Assembly: GCF_039645995.1 (NCBI RefSeq)
Contig: NZ_CP147920.1
Location: 806,001 to 870,000 of the forward strand
Direction: 5' to 3'
From: Sulfurimonas sp. HSL3-1
Lineage (GTDB): Bacteria > Campylobacterota > Campylobacteria > Campylobacterales > Sulfurimonadaceae
Length of the DNA stretch: 64,000 nucleotides
A program made the translations under genes and the position numbers. How positions within the stretch are numbered: the stretch's first letter is position 1; each line of letters opens with the position of its first letter. The notes below the pieces were generated by a model. It searched no databases. It was given only the letters and a program-made list of their open reading frames with translations, and had not been told where the DNA came from. Below are positions 41,573-51,520 of this stretch, piece after piece.

Positions 41573-43672
41573 TCACACCGTCGCATTGGCATCGGATGCC
41601 TGCGCGGTATGCGTCGCGACCCACTCCAGCGCGCTCAGGGTGATCTCGCGCAGGAGGCTCTGATTGTCCAGCACCGCCAGGGCATACTCCTGCATGTTCG
41701 CCATCATCTGCTCCATCGTGCCCGCGACGACGGTGACGATCTGGTCCTCCGCCGCCGGCGTATACCATTCGCGGTCGAGAATAAGCGCCATCCCCGTCAG
41801 CATGAGGTTGGTGATCGTCTTCATCCCGTCATAGATCAGCAGCCCGAAATCGAGGATCAGCATCTCCGTATAGACGATCAGCTGTTCGGTGTAGACGATC
41901 CGGTCCGCCATCTCGCCGATCCTGTCGGCCATCTGGCCGATCTGCACGGCCATCCAGAGGATCCGGTCGGCCATGATGCCGACCTCCTCGCCGCGGGAGG
42001 CGAAGAGGTAGCCGAACTCCATCCCCTTCATCGCGAACTGGTAGGCATCCTCCTCGATATCCATCGTAAAGCTGTAGGCGAGGTCGGCCATATGGGTGGC
42101 AAAGTCGTAGGCGTCGCTTGCCGTCTGGGCGGTAAAGCTGTAGGCAAGGTCCGCCAGATGCGATGCAAAGGCGAACGCGTCGGTCTCCGTTTGGGAAGCA
42201 AAATCGGAAGCCTGGGTCGAAAAGGTGACGGACATCGTGGCGATCAGGTCGAAGAGGTCGCGCCAGGAGGCACCGTTGTCCAGAAGGTCGCGGAGCTGAT
42301 CGAAATAGCTGGCGCTCTCCGTCGTGTAGACGGTGCCGCTTTTCAACACCCCCTGCATCTCCCGGGTATAGGTCGTAAAGGCATCCGTCTGCGGCAGGGC
42401 GCCGGCACCGAACAGCGTGACGAAGGTCTCGGCATCGCTCCCCTCGGCAAATCCCTCCTGCACGACCCCCTCCGTCGTGACCGCATGCGCGCTGAGCATC
42501 GTGAAGAGCTGGCGTACGACGACGGAGATGACGGCGAGGGAGACGGAGCGTTTTTTGAGGGTATCGAGCGAGGCCTGCTGCTCCGCGCTCAGCGTGTAGT
42601 GCTCGGTGGCCGGGTCATAGCCGTCCTGGAGCGACGCCAGCAGCGCTTCGGAATGCGTCTTTGCCGTGCCGATGACCGTGCTGACCGCGCCGCCGACGAC
42701 CTTGAACATCAGCGCGACCAGGGCGCTTTGCACGGAAACCGATCCGAGGAAGGTTTCCATCTGCAGGGTCTCATCGGATGTCATTGTGCCGGCGGACGCC
42801 GGGGAGACCGCCGCCGTACCGGCCGCAGCGAGTTTTTCGAGGGAGAAGAGCCCCATGAGCGCCACCGCGGCGATCGCCATCTTCGCAAAACTCAGCAGGG
42901 TGTCGCTGTTGCTCTCAAAGCTCAGATCGGCCGCCGTCTTATCCGCAATGATCTTGAGCAGCTTGTCGACGGCGAAGTAGGTGAGGGTGGCGTAGAGAAG
43001 GGCCCGGGCGTCGCCGTTGTCAAAGAGGCTTTTGAGGTAGTTGAAAAAGCCGTTCATGGCGATCCTGATGGCATCGAAGATGTATTGGAGCGCGTCCCCG
43101 GCCGCCGCTTTGAGTTTGGCAAGGAGATTGTCGAAATCGCTGAACTCCGATGGGGTCTCCGCCGCCGTACGGTAGTGCGCCGATGCCGCGGCGACATCCG
43201 GCGCACTCTGTGCCGTCTCCTGCGGACGATTCTGGTAGTCGAAAAGGCGCATGGTCGCCAGCAGTTTCACATACTGGTGGCCGAACTGCTGATGGGCGAG
43301 GCTGCCGTAGGTTTCGTATTTGCGCCACATCGACTCCGTCTCGTCGCTCTGGAAAAACAGCGCATTGAGCGGGGAATCGGCCGGCAGGGTCGGGGTCGTC
43401 GCGGCGAAAAAGCTGCTGATGTCGTCCGGGGTAGGCTGTGCCGTTGTCCGCAGCGGGGAGGCATAGGTTCCGGTGAGGCCGCCGAGAAGGTTTTCGATCT
43501 CGGCGACGGTGCTGTCGTTTTGCGTTTTGGCCGCTTGCAGCAGTGCGACACGCCGGTCGATGGGAGAGAGGGCCGTACCGCCGCCGGAGCCGCCGCAGCC
43601 CGATAAGAGATTGATCGCAGGGAGTGAATAGAGCGCAATCGCGCTTGTTGAGAGAAACTTCCGTCTGTTCAT
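41573..43672 (-). CDS. Tat-type lipoprotein with 22-residue and heptad repeats, unknown family
   Basis: 699 residues, no family recognised. The start MNRRKFLSTS has the twin-arginine pattern and ends in a lipobox LLSGC (Cys 26) followed by Gly/Ser, so it should be a Tat-exported lipoprotein. Residues 60-480 are mostly helical with hydrophobic helices at about 228-245, 263-285 and 316-335. Residues 498-563 are three 22-residue repeats, and 567-629 is a heptad array (MADRILW, MAVQIGQ, MADRIGE and so on). Both are amphipathic helix patterns reminiscent of apolipoprotein-like lipid binding. It lies upstream of the LolA-like gene in the same operon. AAAGG is 6 nt from the ATG. Confidence 0.75.
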   Translation of the reverse strand: MNRRKFLSTSAIALYSLPAINLLSGCGGSGGGTALSPIDRRVALLQAAKTQNDSTVAEIENLLGGLTGTYASPLRTTAQPTPDDISSFFAATTPTLPADSPLNALFFQSDETESMWRKYETYGSLAHQQFGHQYVKLLATMRLFDYQNRPQETAQSAPDVAAASAHYRTAAETPSEFSDFDNLLAKLKAAAGDALQYIFDAIRIAMNGFFNYLKSLFDNGDARALLYATLTYFAVDKLLKIIADKTAADLSFESNSDTLLSFAKMAIAAVALMGLFSLEKLAAAGTAAVSPASAGTMTSDETLQMETFLGSVSVQSALVALMFKVVGGAVSTVIGTAKTHSEALLASLQDGYDPATEHYTLSAEQQASLDTLKKRSVSLAVISVVVRQLFTMLSAHAVTTEGVVQEGFAEGSDAETFVTLFGAGALPQTDAFTTYTREMQGVLKSGTVYTTESASYFDQLRDLLDNGASWRDLFDLIATMSVTFSTQASDFASQTETDAFAFASHLADLAYSFTAQTASDAYDFATHMADLAYSFTMDIEEDAYQFAMKGMEFGYLFASRGEEVGIMADRILWMAVQIGQMADRIGEMADRIVYTEQLIVYTEMLILDFGLLIYDGMKTITNLMLTGMALILDREWYTPAAEDQIVTVVAGTMEQMMANMQEYALAVLDNQSLLREITLSALEWVATHTAQASDANATV
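41807..42181 (-). repeat. Protein-level amphipathic repeats (3 x 22 residues, then 7-residue units)
   Basis: 41984-42181 encodes three consecutive 22-residue units beginning DAF, DAY, DAY (shared core FA..hADLAYSF, third copy diverged). 41807-41974 encodes eight consecutive 7-residue units, four of them starting MA (three of these MADRI), two starting TE. The coding DNA is diverged enough that this is an old protein repeat rather than a recent DNA duplication. Confidence 0.8.
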
Positions 43673-44036
43673 GAGTCACCTTTCAATTCCGGTAGGCCGC
43701 AGATCCGTGCAATGCGTTTGCGGAGCTGCGACACGCAATAACACTCTTCATCCGAGGAGATAAGTCAAGGGGGGAGCCAAACCGCCCCGTGCCATGGACG
43801 CGAAGAGAACTAGGATGCCGAGCACGGGAACAGCATAAGAGAAGATTACTTAATTTTCATGGCTAAAATCATAAAAAATAATTATATTTAATGGCAGTAA
43901 TGTGGCGTTGCAGCGTAGGGTGTCGGAAGGGTGCATAGCATCATGTCGATGAAAGAGAGGGGGGATTGGCGAGGCGTCAAAGAGGGCGGCTGCGAACGCA
44001 CCCCGGATGGTATCGGAGTGCGGGGAGCCGCAGGAC
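43673..44036. other. Gene-free 364-bp gap
   Basis: No coding region is convincing on either strand. It holds the upstream region of the repeat lipoprotein, an AT-rich patch at about 43845-43895 unlike the surrounding GC-rich DNA, and a short TGCGG/CCGCA hairpin (44019-44032) 4 nt after the haemerythrin stop that could weakly terminate it (no U-run). A minus-strand TTGACT (43763-43768) is the only -35-like sequence upstream of the lipoprotein, without a matching -10. Confidence 0.6.
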
Positions 44037-44417
44037 TCAGCCGGCTTCGTTGCCGGAGAGGAATTTCGCCAGGTCGAGGTCGTAGAACATCGTGTGGCGG
44101 CGGAATTTGTCGTAGGCGTAGCTCTCGATGAAGGAGCGGGCCATCGGCGGCATCGACGTGATCATGGTAAAGAAGGACTCCATCTCGTCGACGAGCTGTT
44201 CGTGGTCGCCGGTATGCGTCTCCCGTTCGGAGTAGAGGTGCTTCATCATCAGCTTCTCCTCTTCGGCAAAGTGGCGTTTCGTTTCGGTGATCCATTCGCG
44301 GAAGAGGGCGGTGTCGATGGCGCCTCCCTCCATTTTCTGAAGCTGTTCAAGCATCTGCAGGAACGTCTCGTGCGCCGCATCCATCACTTCGATATTCAGG
44401 CGAAGATCATGTGTCAT
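44037..44417 (-). CDS. Bacteriohaemerythrin
   Basis: 126-residue four-helix bundle binding a di-iron oxygen site. All ligands are visible: His16 (DAAHE), His49 and Glu53 (RHFAEEE), His68 and His72 (THTGDHE), His108 and Asp113 (RRHTMFYD). Roles in related bacteria include oxygen storage, sensing or delivery under low oxygen. AGGAGG precedes the ATG, and TATAAT on the minus strand (44454-44459) is a likely -10. It is transcribed away from ligA. Confidence 0.95.
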   Translation of the reverse strand: MTHDLRLNIEVMDAAHETFLQMLEQLQKMEGGAIDTALFREWITETKRHFAEEEKLMMKHLYSERETHTGDHEQLVDEMESFFTMITSMPPMARSFIESYAYDKFRRHTMFYDLDLAKFLSGNEAG

Positions 44418-44419
44418 AA

Positions 44420-46489
<2,070 letters not shown>

Positions 46490-46493
46490 ACCG

Positions 46494-48332
46494 ATGAAAA
46501 CACCCGAAGAAAATATTGTCGCCAGCGACTACCAGGAGATCTTTGAGCTTCAAAACGCCATCTTGGAGAAGGTGGCCGAAGACGCCAGCAAGGAGGCCGT
46601 GCTCGAAGAGCTCTGCTTATTGCAGGAGAAAATGGTCCCGGGCAGCATCGCATCCGTCATTCTCGTGAACCCGAAAGACGGGAAACTCTACGTCGAAGCG
46701 GCGCCCTCGCTCCCCGACGAGGCCGTCAGCGTCTTCGACGGGTTGCTGCCGGAGCCCCACAACGGCTCCTGCGCCAACGTCGTGCTGCGGAACGAACCGC
46801 AGTTCGTCTGCGATATCAGCTGCGACGAACGCTGGCAGAACATGATGGATGTCGCGCAAAAAGCGGGCCTGAACGCCTGCTGGTCCATGCCCGTCGTTTT
46901 GGAAGGGAAGACGGTCGGCACCTTCGCGCTGACCTCTTTCCAGGAACGCGTGCCGACCCCGTTCCACAAGATGCTGCTCACCGTTGCCGCACGGATCGTG
47001 AGTATCGTGCTGAAGCGGGAACAGAACCGCGAAAAGCTGAGTTTCCTCGCCTTTCACGACCCGTTGACGGGACTGGTGAACCGGGCGATGTTCGAGGAGC
47101 GGCTGAAGCATCTTATCGCCCGTTCGGAGCGGAACGAAAGCAAAGCCGCCCTCTTTTTCATCGATTTGGACCGGTTCAAATACCTTAACGACACCTACGG
47201 GCACGCCACCGGCGACCGTCTCCTGGTGGAAGTGGCAAAACGCCTCGGCGAAAACGTGCGTAACGGCGATACGGTGGCGCGTTTCGGGGGGGATGAGTTC
47301 GTCCTCCTTTTCGAGGAAGCCGAGGATAGGGATAAGGTGATGGAAGAGGCGCGGCGGATGATCGAAGCCTTCGGCGAGGCGTTCCCGATCGGCGAGCAGC
47401 GTTTTCACATCTACGGCAGCATCGGCATCGCGATGTTCCCCGAGGACGGGGAGGATGCTCAGACCCTGCTGAAGCACGCCGATACGGCGATGTATCAGGC
47501 CAAACAGGCGCAGGACCATATCCGTTTCTACACCCCGCAGATGAGCGAACAGACCTTCAAGAGCCTCGTGCTGGAGAAGGAGCTGCGTGAGGCGATCCAC
47601 AACAACGAGTTCGTCGTGTATTACCAACCCGTTTTCGAAGGGAGCGGGACGAGCATCCGGGGGGCGGAGGCGCTGGTGCGCTGGCAGCACCCCGAACGCG
47701 GTCTCCTGCTTCCGGGCGAATTCATCCCCTTTGCCGAAGAGACGGGGCTCATTTCGCGGATCGACAAGATGGTCCTGACCCAGGTCATCGGGGACCTGCG
47801 GCGCTGGCATGCAATGTCGATCAACCGGATCATCCCGCTCTCGGTCAACATCTCCGGGCGCCATATCAACGAAAAAGACGTGACCCGGCTGACGGAGATC
47901 CTCAACCGCAGCGCATTGGCCCGGGACTACATCGGGCTGGAACTGACGGAAACCTATCTGATGCAGTTCGCCGAAGAGACGGTGGTGCAGCTCGAACGGC
48001 TCAAACACGCCGGCGTCAGACTGGCGATGGACGATTTCGGCAGCGGCTATTCGTCGCTGGGATACCTCAAGCGTTTCAAGATCGATACGCTCAAGATCGA
48101 TCAGCTTCTGGTCCGCGACATCGTTGAAAACCCCGAAGACCGTTCCATCGCCGAGGCGATCATCAAGATGGGCCACAGTCTGGGCCTGCAGATCGTCGCC
48201 GAAGGGGTCGAGACCCTGGAACAGCTGGAGCTGCTCAAAGCGCTGGAGTGCGACGCCCTGCAGGGGTTCTATTTCGACCGGGCCCTCCCGCCGGACATTT
48301 TCGAAGCGAAATACCTCCGGAGAAACCGGTGA
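46494..48332 (+). CDS. GAF-GGDEF-EAL cyclic-di-GMP signalling protein
   Basis: 612 residues, soluble. A GAF-like sensor domain (about 20-175) with several Cys is followed by GGDEF (about 183-345) with an intact RFGGDEF (265-269) and the inhibitory RxxD site RNGD (256-259). EAL (about 360-605) has EAL at 392-394, NISGRHI, LTETYLM, DDFGSGYSSL and AEGVET all intact. Both synthesis and hydrolysis of c-di-GMP are thus possible, with product inhibition of the cyclase. No membrane helix, so the signal is cytosolic. Located between ligA and a small outer-membrane protein gene, overlapping the latter by 4 nt. Confidence 0.93.
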   Translation: MKTPEENIVASDYQEIFELQNAILEKVAEDASKEAVLEELCLLQEKMVPGSIASVILVNPKDGKLYVEAAPSLPDEAVSVFDGLLPEPHNGSCANVVLRNEPQFVCDISCDERWQNMMDVAQKAGLNACWSMPVVLEGKTVGTFALTSFQERVPTPFHKMLLTVAARIVSIVLKREQNREKLSFLAFHDPLTGLVNRAMFEERLKHLIARSERNESKAALFFIDLDRFKYLNDTYGHATGDRLLVEVAKRLGENVRNGDTVARFGGDEFVLLFEEAEDRDKVMEEARRMIEAFGEAFPIGEQRFHIYGSIGIAMFPEDGEDAQTLLKHADTAMYQAKQAQDHIRFYTPQMSEQTFKSLVLEKELREAIHNNEFVVYYQPVFEGSGTSIRGAEALVRWQHPERGLLLPGEFIPFAEETGLISRIDKMVLTQVIGDLRRWHAMSINRIIPLSVNISGRHINEKDVTRLTEILNRSALARDYIGLELTETYLMQFAEETVVQLERLKHAGVRLAMDDFGSGYSSLGYLKRFKIDTLKIDQLLVRDIVENPEDRSIAEAIIKMGHSLGLQIVAEGVETLEQLELLKALECDALQGFYFDRALPPDIFEAKYLRRNR

Positions 48333-48877
48333 GGGGTGCGGCTATTCTGCTGGCGGCGACGCTGCTCTGCGCCGCCGATCGCAGCGGACCCTACCTGGAG
48401 GCCGGTGCGGGGCTGGGCAGTTACAACGACGACGGCCGGCGGGCGACGATCTCGACGGAAACCGTACCGCAGTACCGTTTCGGGGCGGGGGCGTTTATCA
48501 ACCGTCACCTCTCCGTCTCTTTGCAGTATGCCCAGTTCGGTGATTTCGAGGGGAAAACGGGTGCAGGGGAGACCTCCCGGGAAGCTTTCAAGGTCTTGTC
48601 GGCGGACGTGACCGGGCACTATCCCATTTTCAATGAGACGGTGGATATCTTTGCCCGTTTTGGCGCGGGGGAGCTCTACTGGGACCAGAGCCGCCCCGAG
48701 CGCAAAAGCAGTTCGGCCGGGACGCTGGTCTACGGTATCGGCGTCGGCATTCGGGCGCTGAGCTGGCTGACGGTGAACGCCGGGTACGACTTCTACCAGT
48801 TCGGCATGGATGAAAACGGTACCTCTTATGAGATGAACCTCGGCAGTGCCTACATCGGGTTGCAGGTGCAGTTTTAG
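48329..48877 (+). CDS. Small OmpA-type outer-membrane barrel protein
   Basis: 182 residues. Signal peptide MRGAAILLAATLLCAA (about 1-17) followed by a likely eight-strand barrel: YLEAGAGLGSYND, QYRFGAGAFINRHLSVSLQY, TLVYGIGVGIRALSWLTVNAGY and a last strand ending LQVQF with terminal Phe. It resembles OmpA/OmpW-like surface barrels; ligand unknown. GTG start overlaps the GGDEF/EAL stop (GTGA) with GGAG 6 nt upstream. The stop shares one base with the tlyA start, so the genes are coupled. Confidence 0.8.
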   Translation: MRGAAILLAATLLCAADRSGPYLEAGAGLGSYNDDGRRATISTETVPQYRFGAGAFINRHLSVSLQYAQFGDFEGKTGAGETSREAFKVLSADVTGHYPIFNETVDIFARFGAGELYWDQSRPERKSSSAGTLVYGIGVGIRALSWLTVNAGYDFYQFGMDENGTSYEMNLGSAYIGLQVQF

Positions 48878-49584
48878 TGCGACTTGACCACTATCTCGTC
48901 GAAGCGGGGCTGGCGCCGACACGCTCGAAAGCGCAGCAGCTGGTCAAATCCGGGAGCGTCACCGTCGACGGCAGCGTGGTGACCAAGCCGGCATTCGCCG
49001 TCGAGTCCCAGCAGGTGGAGGTGACCGAGGCGATGCCCTACGTCAGCCGCGCGGCGCTGAAGCTCAAAGGGTTCCTGCCGTCGCTGCCCTTTGACATCAC
49101 GGGAATGAGCGCCCTCGATATCGGCGCCTCGACGGGGGGCTTCACCCAGGTGCTGCTCGAAGCGGGCGCGGCAGCGGTCGATGCCGTCGACGTCGGCCGG
49201 GATCAGCTCCATCCCGATATCAAGGCGGATCCGAGGGTGCGGAGCTTCGAACAGACTGATATCCGCCGTTTCATGCCGGACCGGACGTATGATGTCGTCA
49301 CCAGCGACGTCTCCTTTATCTCCCTGCACCATATCCTCGATGACGTGGAGCGTCTGGCGGGGCGCTGGATCGTGCTGCTGTTCAAACCGCAGTTCGAGGT
49401 CGGACGCGAAGCGGCCCGGGACAGGAAGGGGGTTGTGACGGACCCGGCGGCCGTGGCGAAGGCGATGGCTGATTTCGAAGCGGCCTGTGCGGCGCGGGGC
49501 TGGCAGCAGCGCGCGAAAGCGCCTGCCGCGATTACGGGCAAGGAGGGGAACAGTGAAACATGCTACTGCTTTGAAAAAGGTTGA
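48877..49584 (+). CDS. tlyA: TlyA family rRNA methyltransferase
   Basis: 235 residues. An N-terminal S4 RNA-binding domain (about 1-60, MRLDHYLVEAGLAPTRSKA) precedes an FtsJ-like methyltransferase domain (about 78-235) with the SAM motif ALDIGASTGGFTQ and catalytic SDVSFISL and LFKPQFEVG. TlyA enzymes 2'-O-methylate 16S (and sometimes 23S) rRNA, affecting capreomycin sensitivity; 'haemolysin' labels are historical. GTG start. The last 32 bp overlap the start of ribF in another frame; tlyA-ribF adjacency is as in C. jejuni. Confidence 0.94.
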   Translation: MRLDHYLVEAGLAPTRSKAQQLVKSGSVTVDGSVVTKPAFAVESQQVEVTEAMPYVSRAALKLKGFLPSLPFDITGMSALDIGASTGGFTQVLLEAGAAAVDAVDVGRDQLHPDIKADPRVRSFEQTDIRRFMPDRTYDVVTSDVSFISLHHILDDVERLAGRWIVLLFKPQFEVGREAARDRKGVVTDPAAVAKAMADFEAACAARGWQQRAKAPAAITGKEGNSETCYCFEKG

Positions 49585-50392
49585 TGCCGTCGCCATCGGA
49601 GGTTTCGACGGGATGCATGAGGGCCATCAGCACCTTTTCAATGCCCTGGGGGAGCGCGGAGCGATCGTCGTCGTCGAGACGGGGTACGCGAACCTGACCC
49701 CAGGGCGGGAGCGGGAGCATTTTACGACGCACCCCATCGTCTACCTCCCCCTCGACGAAATCCGCATGCTCGACGACCGGGGGTTCGTCGACTACCTTCG
49801 CGAACGCTTTCCCGTACTCTCCCGGATCGTCGTCGGGTATGACTTCCGGTTCGGGCTGGACCGGAAGTTCTCTCACGCAGACCTCTCAAAGGCGTTCGGA
49901 GGCGCGGTGCAGGTGATTGACGAAGTGACCGTCGGCGGCGAGTCGGTGCATTCGCACAAGATCCGGGCGAAGCTGATCATCGGAGACGTCGCGGGGGCGA
50001 ACCGTTTCCTCGGCCACAACTACACCGTGCGCGGCGATGTGGTACGGGGGCAGGGGATCGGCAAAAAGGAGCTCGTGCCGACGGTCAATATGCTGACCAA
50101 CGGTTTTCTCCTTCCCAAAGAGGGGGTCTACGCGAGCCTGGCCCGCCTGGACGGCGAAGAGCACTACCATCCCGCCGTCAGTTTCGTCGGCCACCGGGTC
50201 ACGACCGACGGCAGCTTCGCTGTCGAGACGCACGTACTTGACGGTGAGATCGTCTGCAAGGAGCGTATCGACGTCAGCTTCGTCCAGCGGCTGCGGGGCA
50301 ACGAGAAGTTCGCCTCCCTCGATGCGCTGAAAGAACAGATCGGGCGGGATATCGCCGCGGCGCGCAAGGCGGTGGGGCGGCTGGAGCTCTGA
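49553..50392 (+). CDS. ribF: Bifunctional riboflavin kinase/FAD synthetase
   Basis: 279 residues converting riboflavin to FMN and FAD. The N-terminal adenylyltransferase domain has AIGGFDGMHEGHQHLF (HxGH-type motif as HEGH) and VGYDFRFGLDRK. The C-terminal kinase domain has GQGIGKKELVPTVNM (PTxN as PTVN) and VYASLARL. It is somewhat shorter than the typical 305-315. GTG start with AGGAGGGG about 5 nt upstream decides the start, which lies inside tlyA. Confidence 0.93.
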   Translation: MKHATALKKVDAVAIGGFDGMHEGHQHLFNALGERGAIVVVETGYANLTPGREREHFTTHPIVYLPLDEIRMLDDRGFVDYLRERFPVLSRIVVGYDFRFGLDRKFSHADLSKAFGGAVQVIDEVTVGGESVHSHKIRAKLIIGDVAGANRFLGHNYTVRGDVVRGQGIGKKELVPTVNMLTNGFLLPKEGVYASLARLDGEEHYHPAVSFVGHRVTTDGSFAVETHVLDGEIVCKERIDVSFVQRLRGNEKFASLDALKEQIGRDIAAARKAVGRLEL

Positions 50393-50464
50393 TCGCTTTT
50401 TATGCATCGGCAGTGCGGCCGTGGCGCATTTGTACCCATTTTCAGCGCGTTTTCCGGGCAATGT

Positions 50465-50480
50465 CCCGCCCTGTGGCGGG
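50465..50480 (+). terminator. Hairpin downstream of ribF, possible terminator
   Basis: CCCGCC-CTGT-GGCGGG, a perfect 6-bp stem with 4-nt loop, 73 nt after the ribF stop and 32 nt before the atpB -10. No U-run follows, so termination is uncertain. Confidence 0.4.
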
Positions 50481-50511
50481 TTGGCTTAGGCTCCTTTAAT
50501 GGAGAGAGGGC

Positions 50512-50517
50512 TATAAT
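50512..50517 (+). promoter_or_regulatory. -10 box of the atpB run
   Basis: TATAAT 30 nt before the GTG start. Just upstream, CTCC-TTTAAT-GGAG (50491-50504) is an inverted repeat that might be an operator. No -35 motif. Confidence 0.55.
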
Positions 50518-50547
50518 CGCACAACTATTTTGATCGAAGGAATTCTC

Positions 50548-51228
50548 GTGGGTGAACTCTTTACTTTCTTCGGTGTGATCAGTGAAAATCACACCTACCT
50601 CTTTATGTCGCATATGCTCCTGACGGCGCTGATCGTCATCATGCTGGCCAAAATGGCGACCAAAAGCCTCAAAGTCGTCCCGGGGGGCACACAGAACCTG
50701 ATGGAAGCGTACCTTCAGGGTGTCGTTGCAATGGGTTCGGACGTTATGGGCCGCGAAAAAGCGATGCGCTACCTGCCGCTCGTCGCGACGCTGGGTCTGT
50801 TTATCGGTATCGCCAACCTGATCGGGGTTATCCCGGGCTTTGAAGCACCGTCCGCGTTCCTGGACTTTACCCTGGCGCTGGCGCTGATCGTCTTTATCTA
50901 CTATAACTTTGAAGGGATCCGCCGCAACGGTGTCGTCGAGTACTTCAAACACTTTATGGGGCCGGTCTGGTGGCTGGCATGGCTGATGTTCCCGATCGAG
51001 ATCGTGTCACACATCTCCCGCATCGTTTCGCTCAGCTTCCGTCTTTTCGGTAACGTCAAAGGGGACGACATGTTCCTGATGGTCATGCTGATGCTCGCAC
51101 CGTGGCTGCTGCCGATGATCCCGTTCGCGCTGCTCTCTTTCATGGCACTGCTGCAGGCGTTCATCTTCATGATGCTGACCTACGTTTACCTTGGCGGAGC
51201 CGTCACCCTTCACGAAGAATCCCTCTAA
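50548..51228 (+). CDS. atpB: ATP synthase F0 subunit a
   Basis: 226-residue membrane subunit providing the proton half-channels of F1F0 ATP synthase. Five to six helices, with the essential Arg in [12 protein letters not shown] (about residue 158) and the family end [13 protein letters not shown]. Stand-alone atpB, apart from the other atp genes, is usual in Campylobacterota. The GTG at 50548 is preferred to the in-frame TTG at 50530 because AAGGA lies 7 nt upstream. Confidence 0.96.
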
Positions 51229-51246
51229 CCTTTTCTGGGACGCCGG

Positions 51247-51516
51247 ATGAAACGCAGCACGTTTGACACGCTTCTGAGTTTCCTGCTCGGCTTTGCCTGG
51301 GCCCTGCTGCTGCTGGGCTCATGGCTTCTTTTCCACATCACCGCTATTTTCGGTTTCTCCATCGCGCTGCTTACCACCATCGTCTTTATCTTTTTGATGT
51401 TCTGTGTCATCCTGATGCTTGAGGGACTCAATCTCTACAAAGAACGTGTCGAAAACCAGCGTGAACAGACGCGGCTGCTGCAGCGCATTGCGGAGCTGCT
51501 CGAAAGCGAGGCATGA
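51247..51516 (+). CDS. Small two-helix membrane protein after atpB
   Basis: 89 residues. Two strongly hydrophobic helices (about 8-30 and 34-58) followed by a charged helical tail (LYKERVENQREQTRLLQRIAELL) likely to form a coiled coil in the cytoplasm. No named family recognised. It lies between atpB and the ThiE-like gene, 18 nt and 4 nt away, and is probably part of the same transcript. An AtpI-like assembly role is conceivable but unsupported. Confidence 0.7.
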   Translation: MKRSTFDTLLSFLLGFAWALLLLGSWLLFHITAIFGFSIALLTTIVFIFLMFCVILMLEGLNLYKERVENQREQTRLLQRIAELLESEA

Positions 51517-51520
51517 GGCC

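Noticed and set aside
41495-43606. A 703-codon plus-strand frame across the repeat lipoprotein and the LolA-like start
   Set aside because: Arg/Gly/His-biased translation without motifs, no Shine-Dalgarno. The minus-strand gene has signal peptide, lipobox, Shine-Dalgarno and periodic amphipathic repeats.
37561-43672. Genomic island carried by a mobile element
   Set aside because: No integrase, transposase, tRNA target or direct repeats at the edges, and base composition matches the neighbours apart from a short AT-rich patch at 43845-43895.
43888-44295. A 135-codon minus-strand frame next to haemerythrin
   Set aside because: It overlaps haemerythrin in another frame, has no family motifs and no ribosome-binding site.
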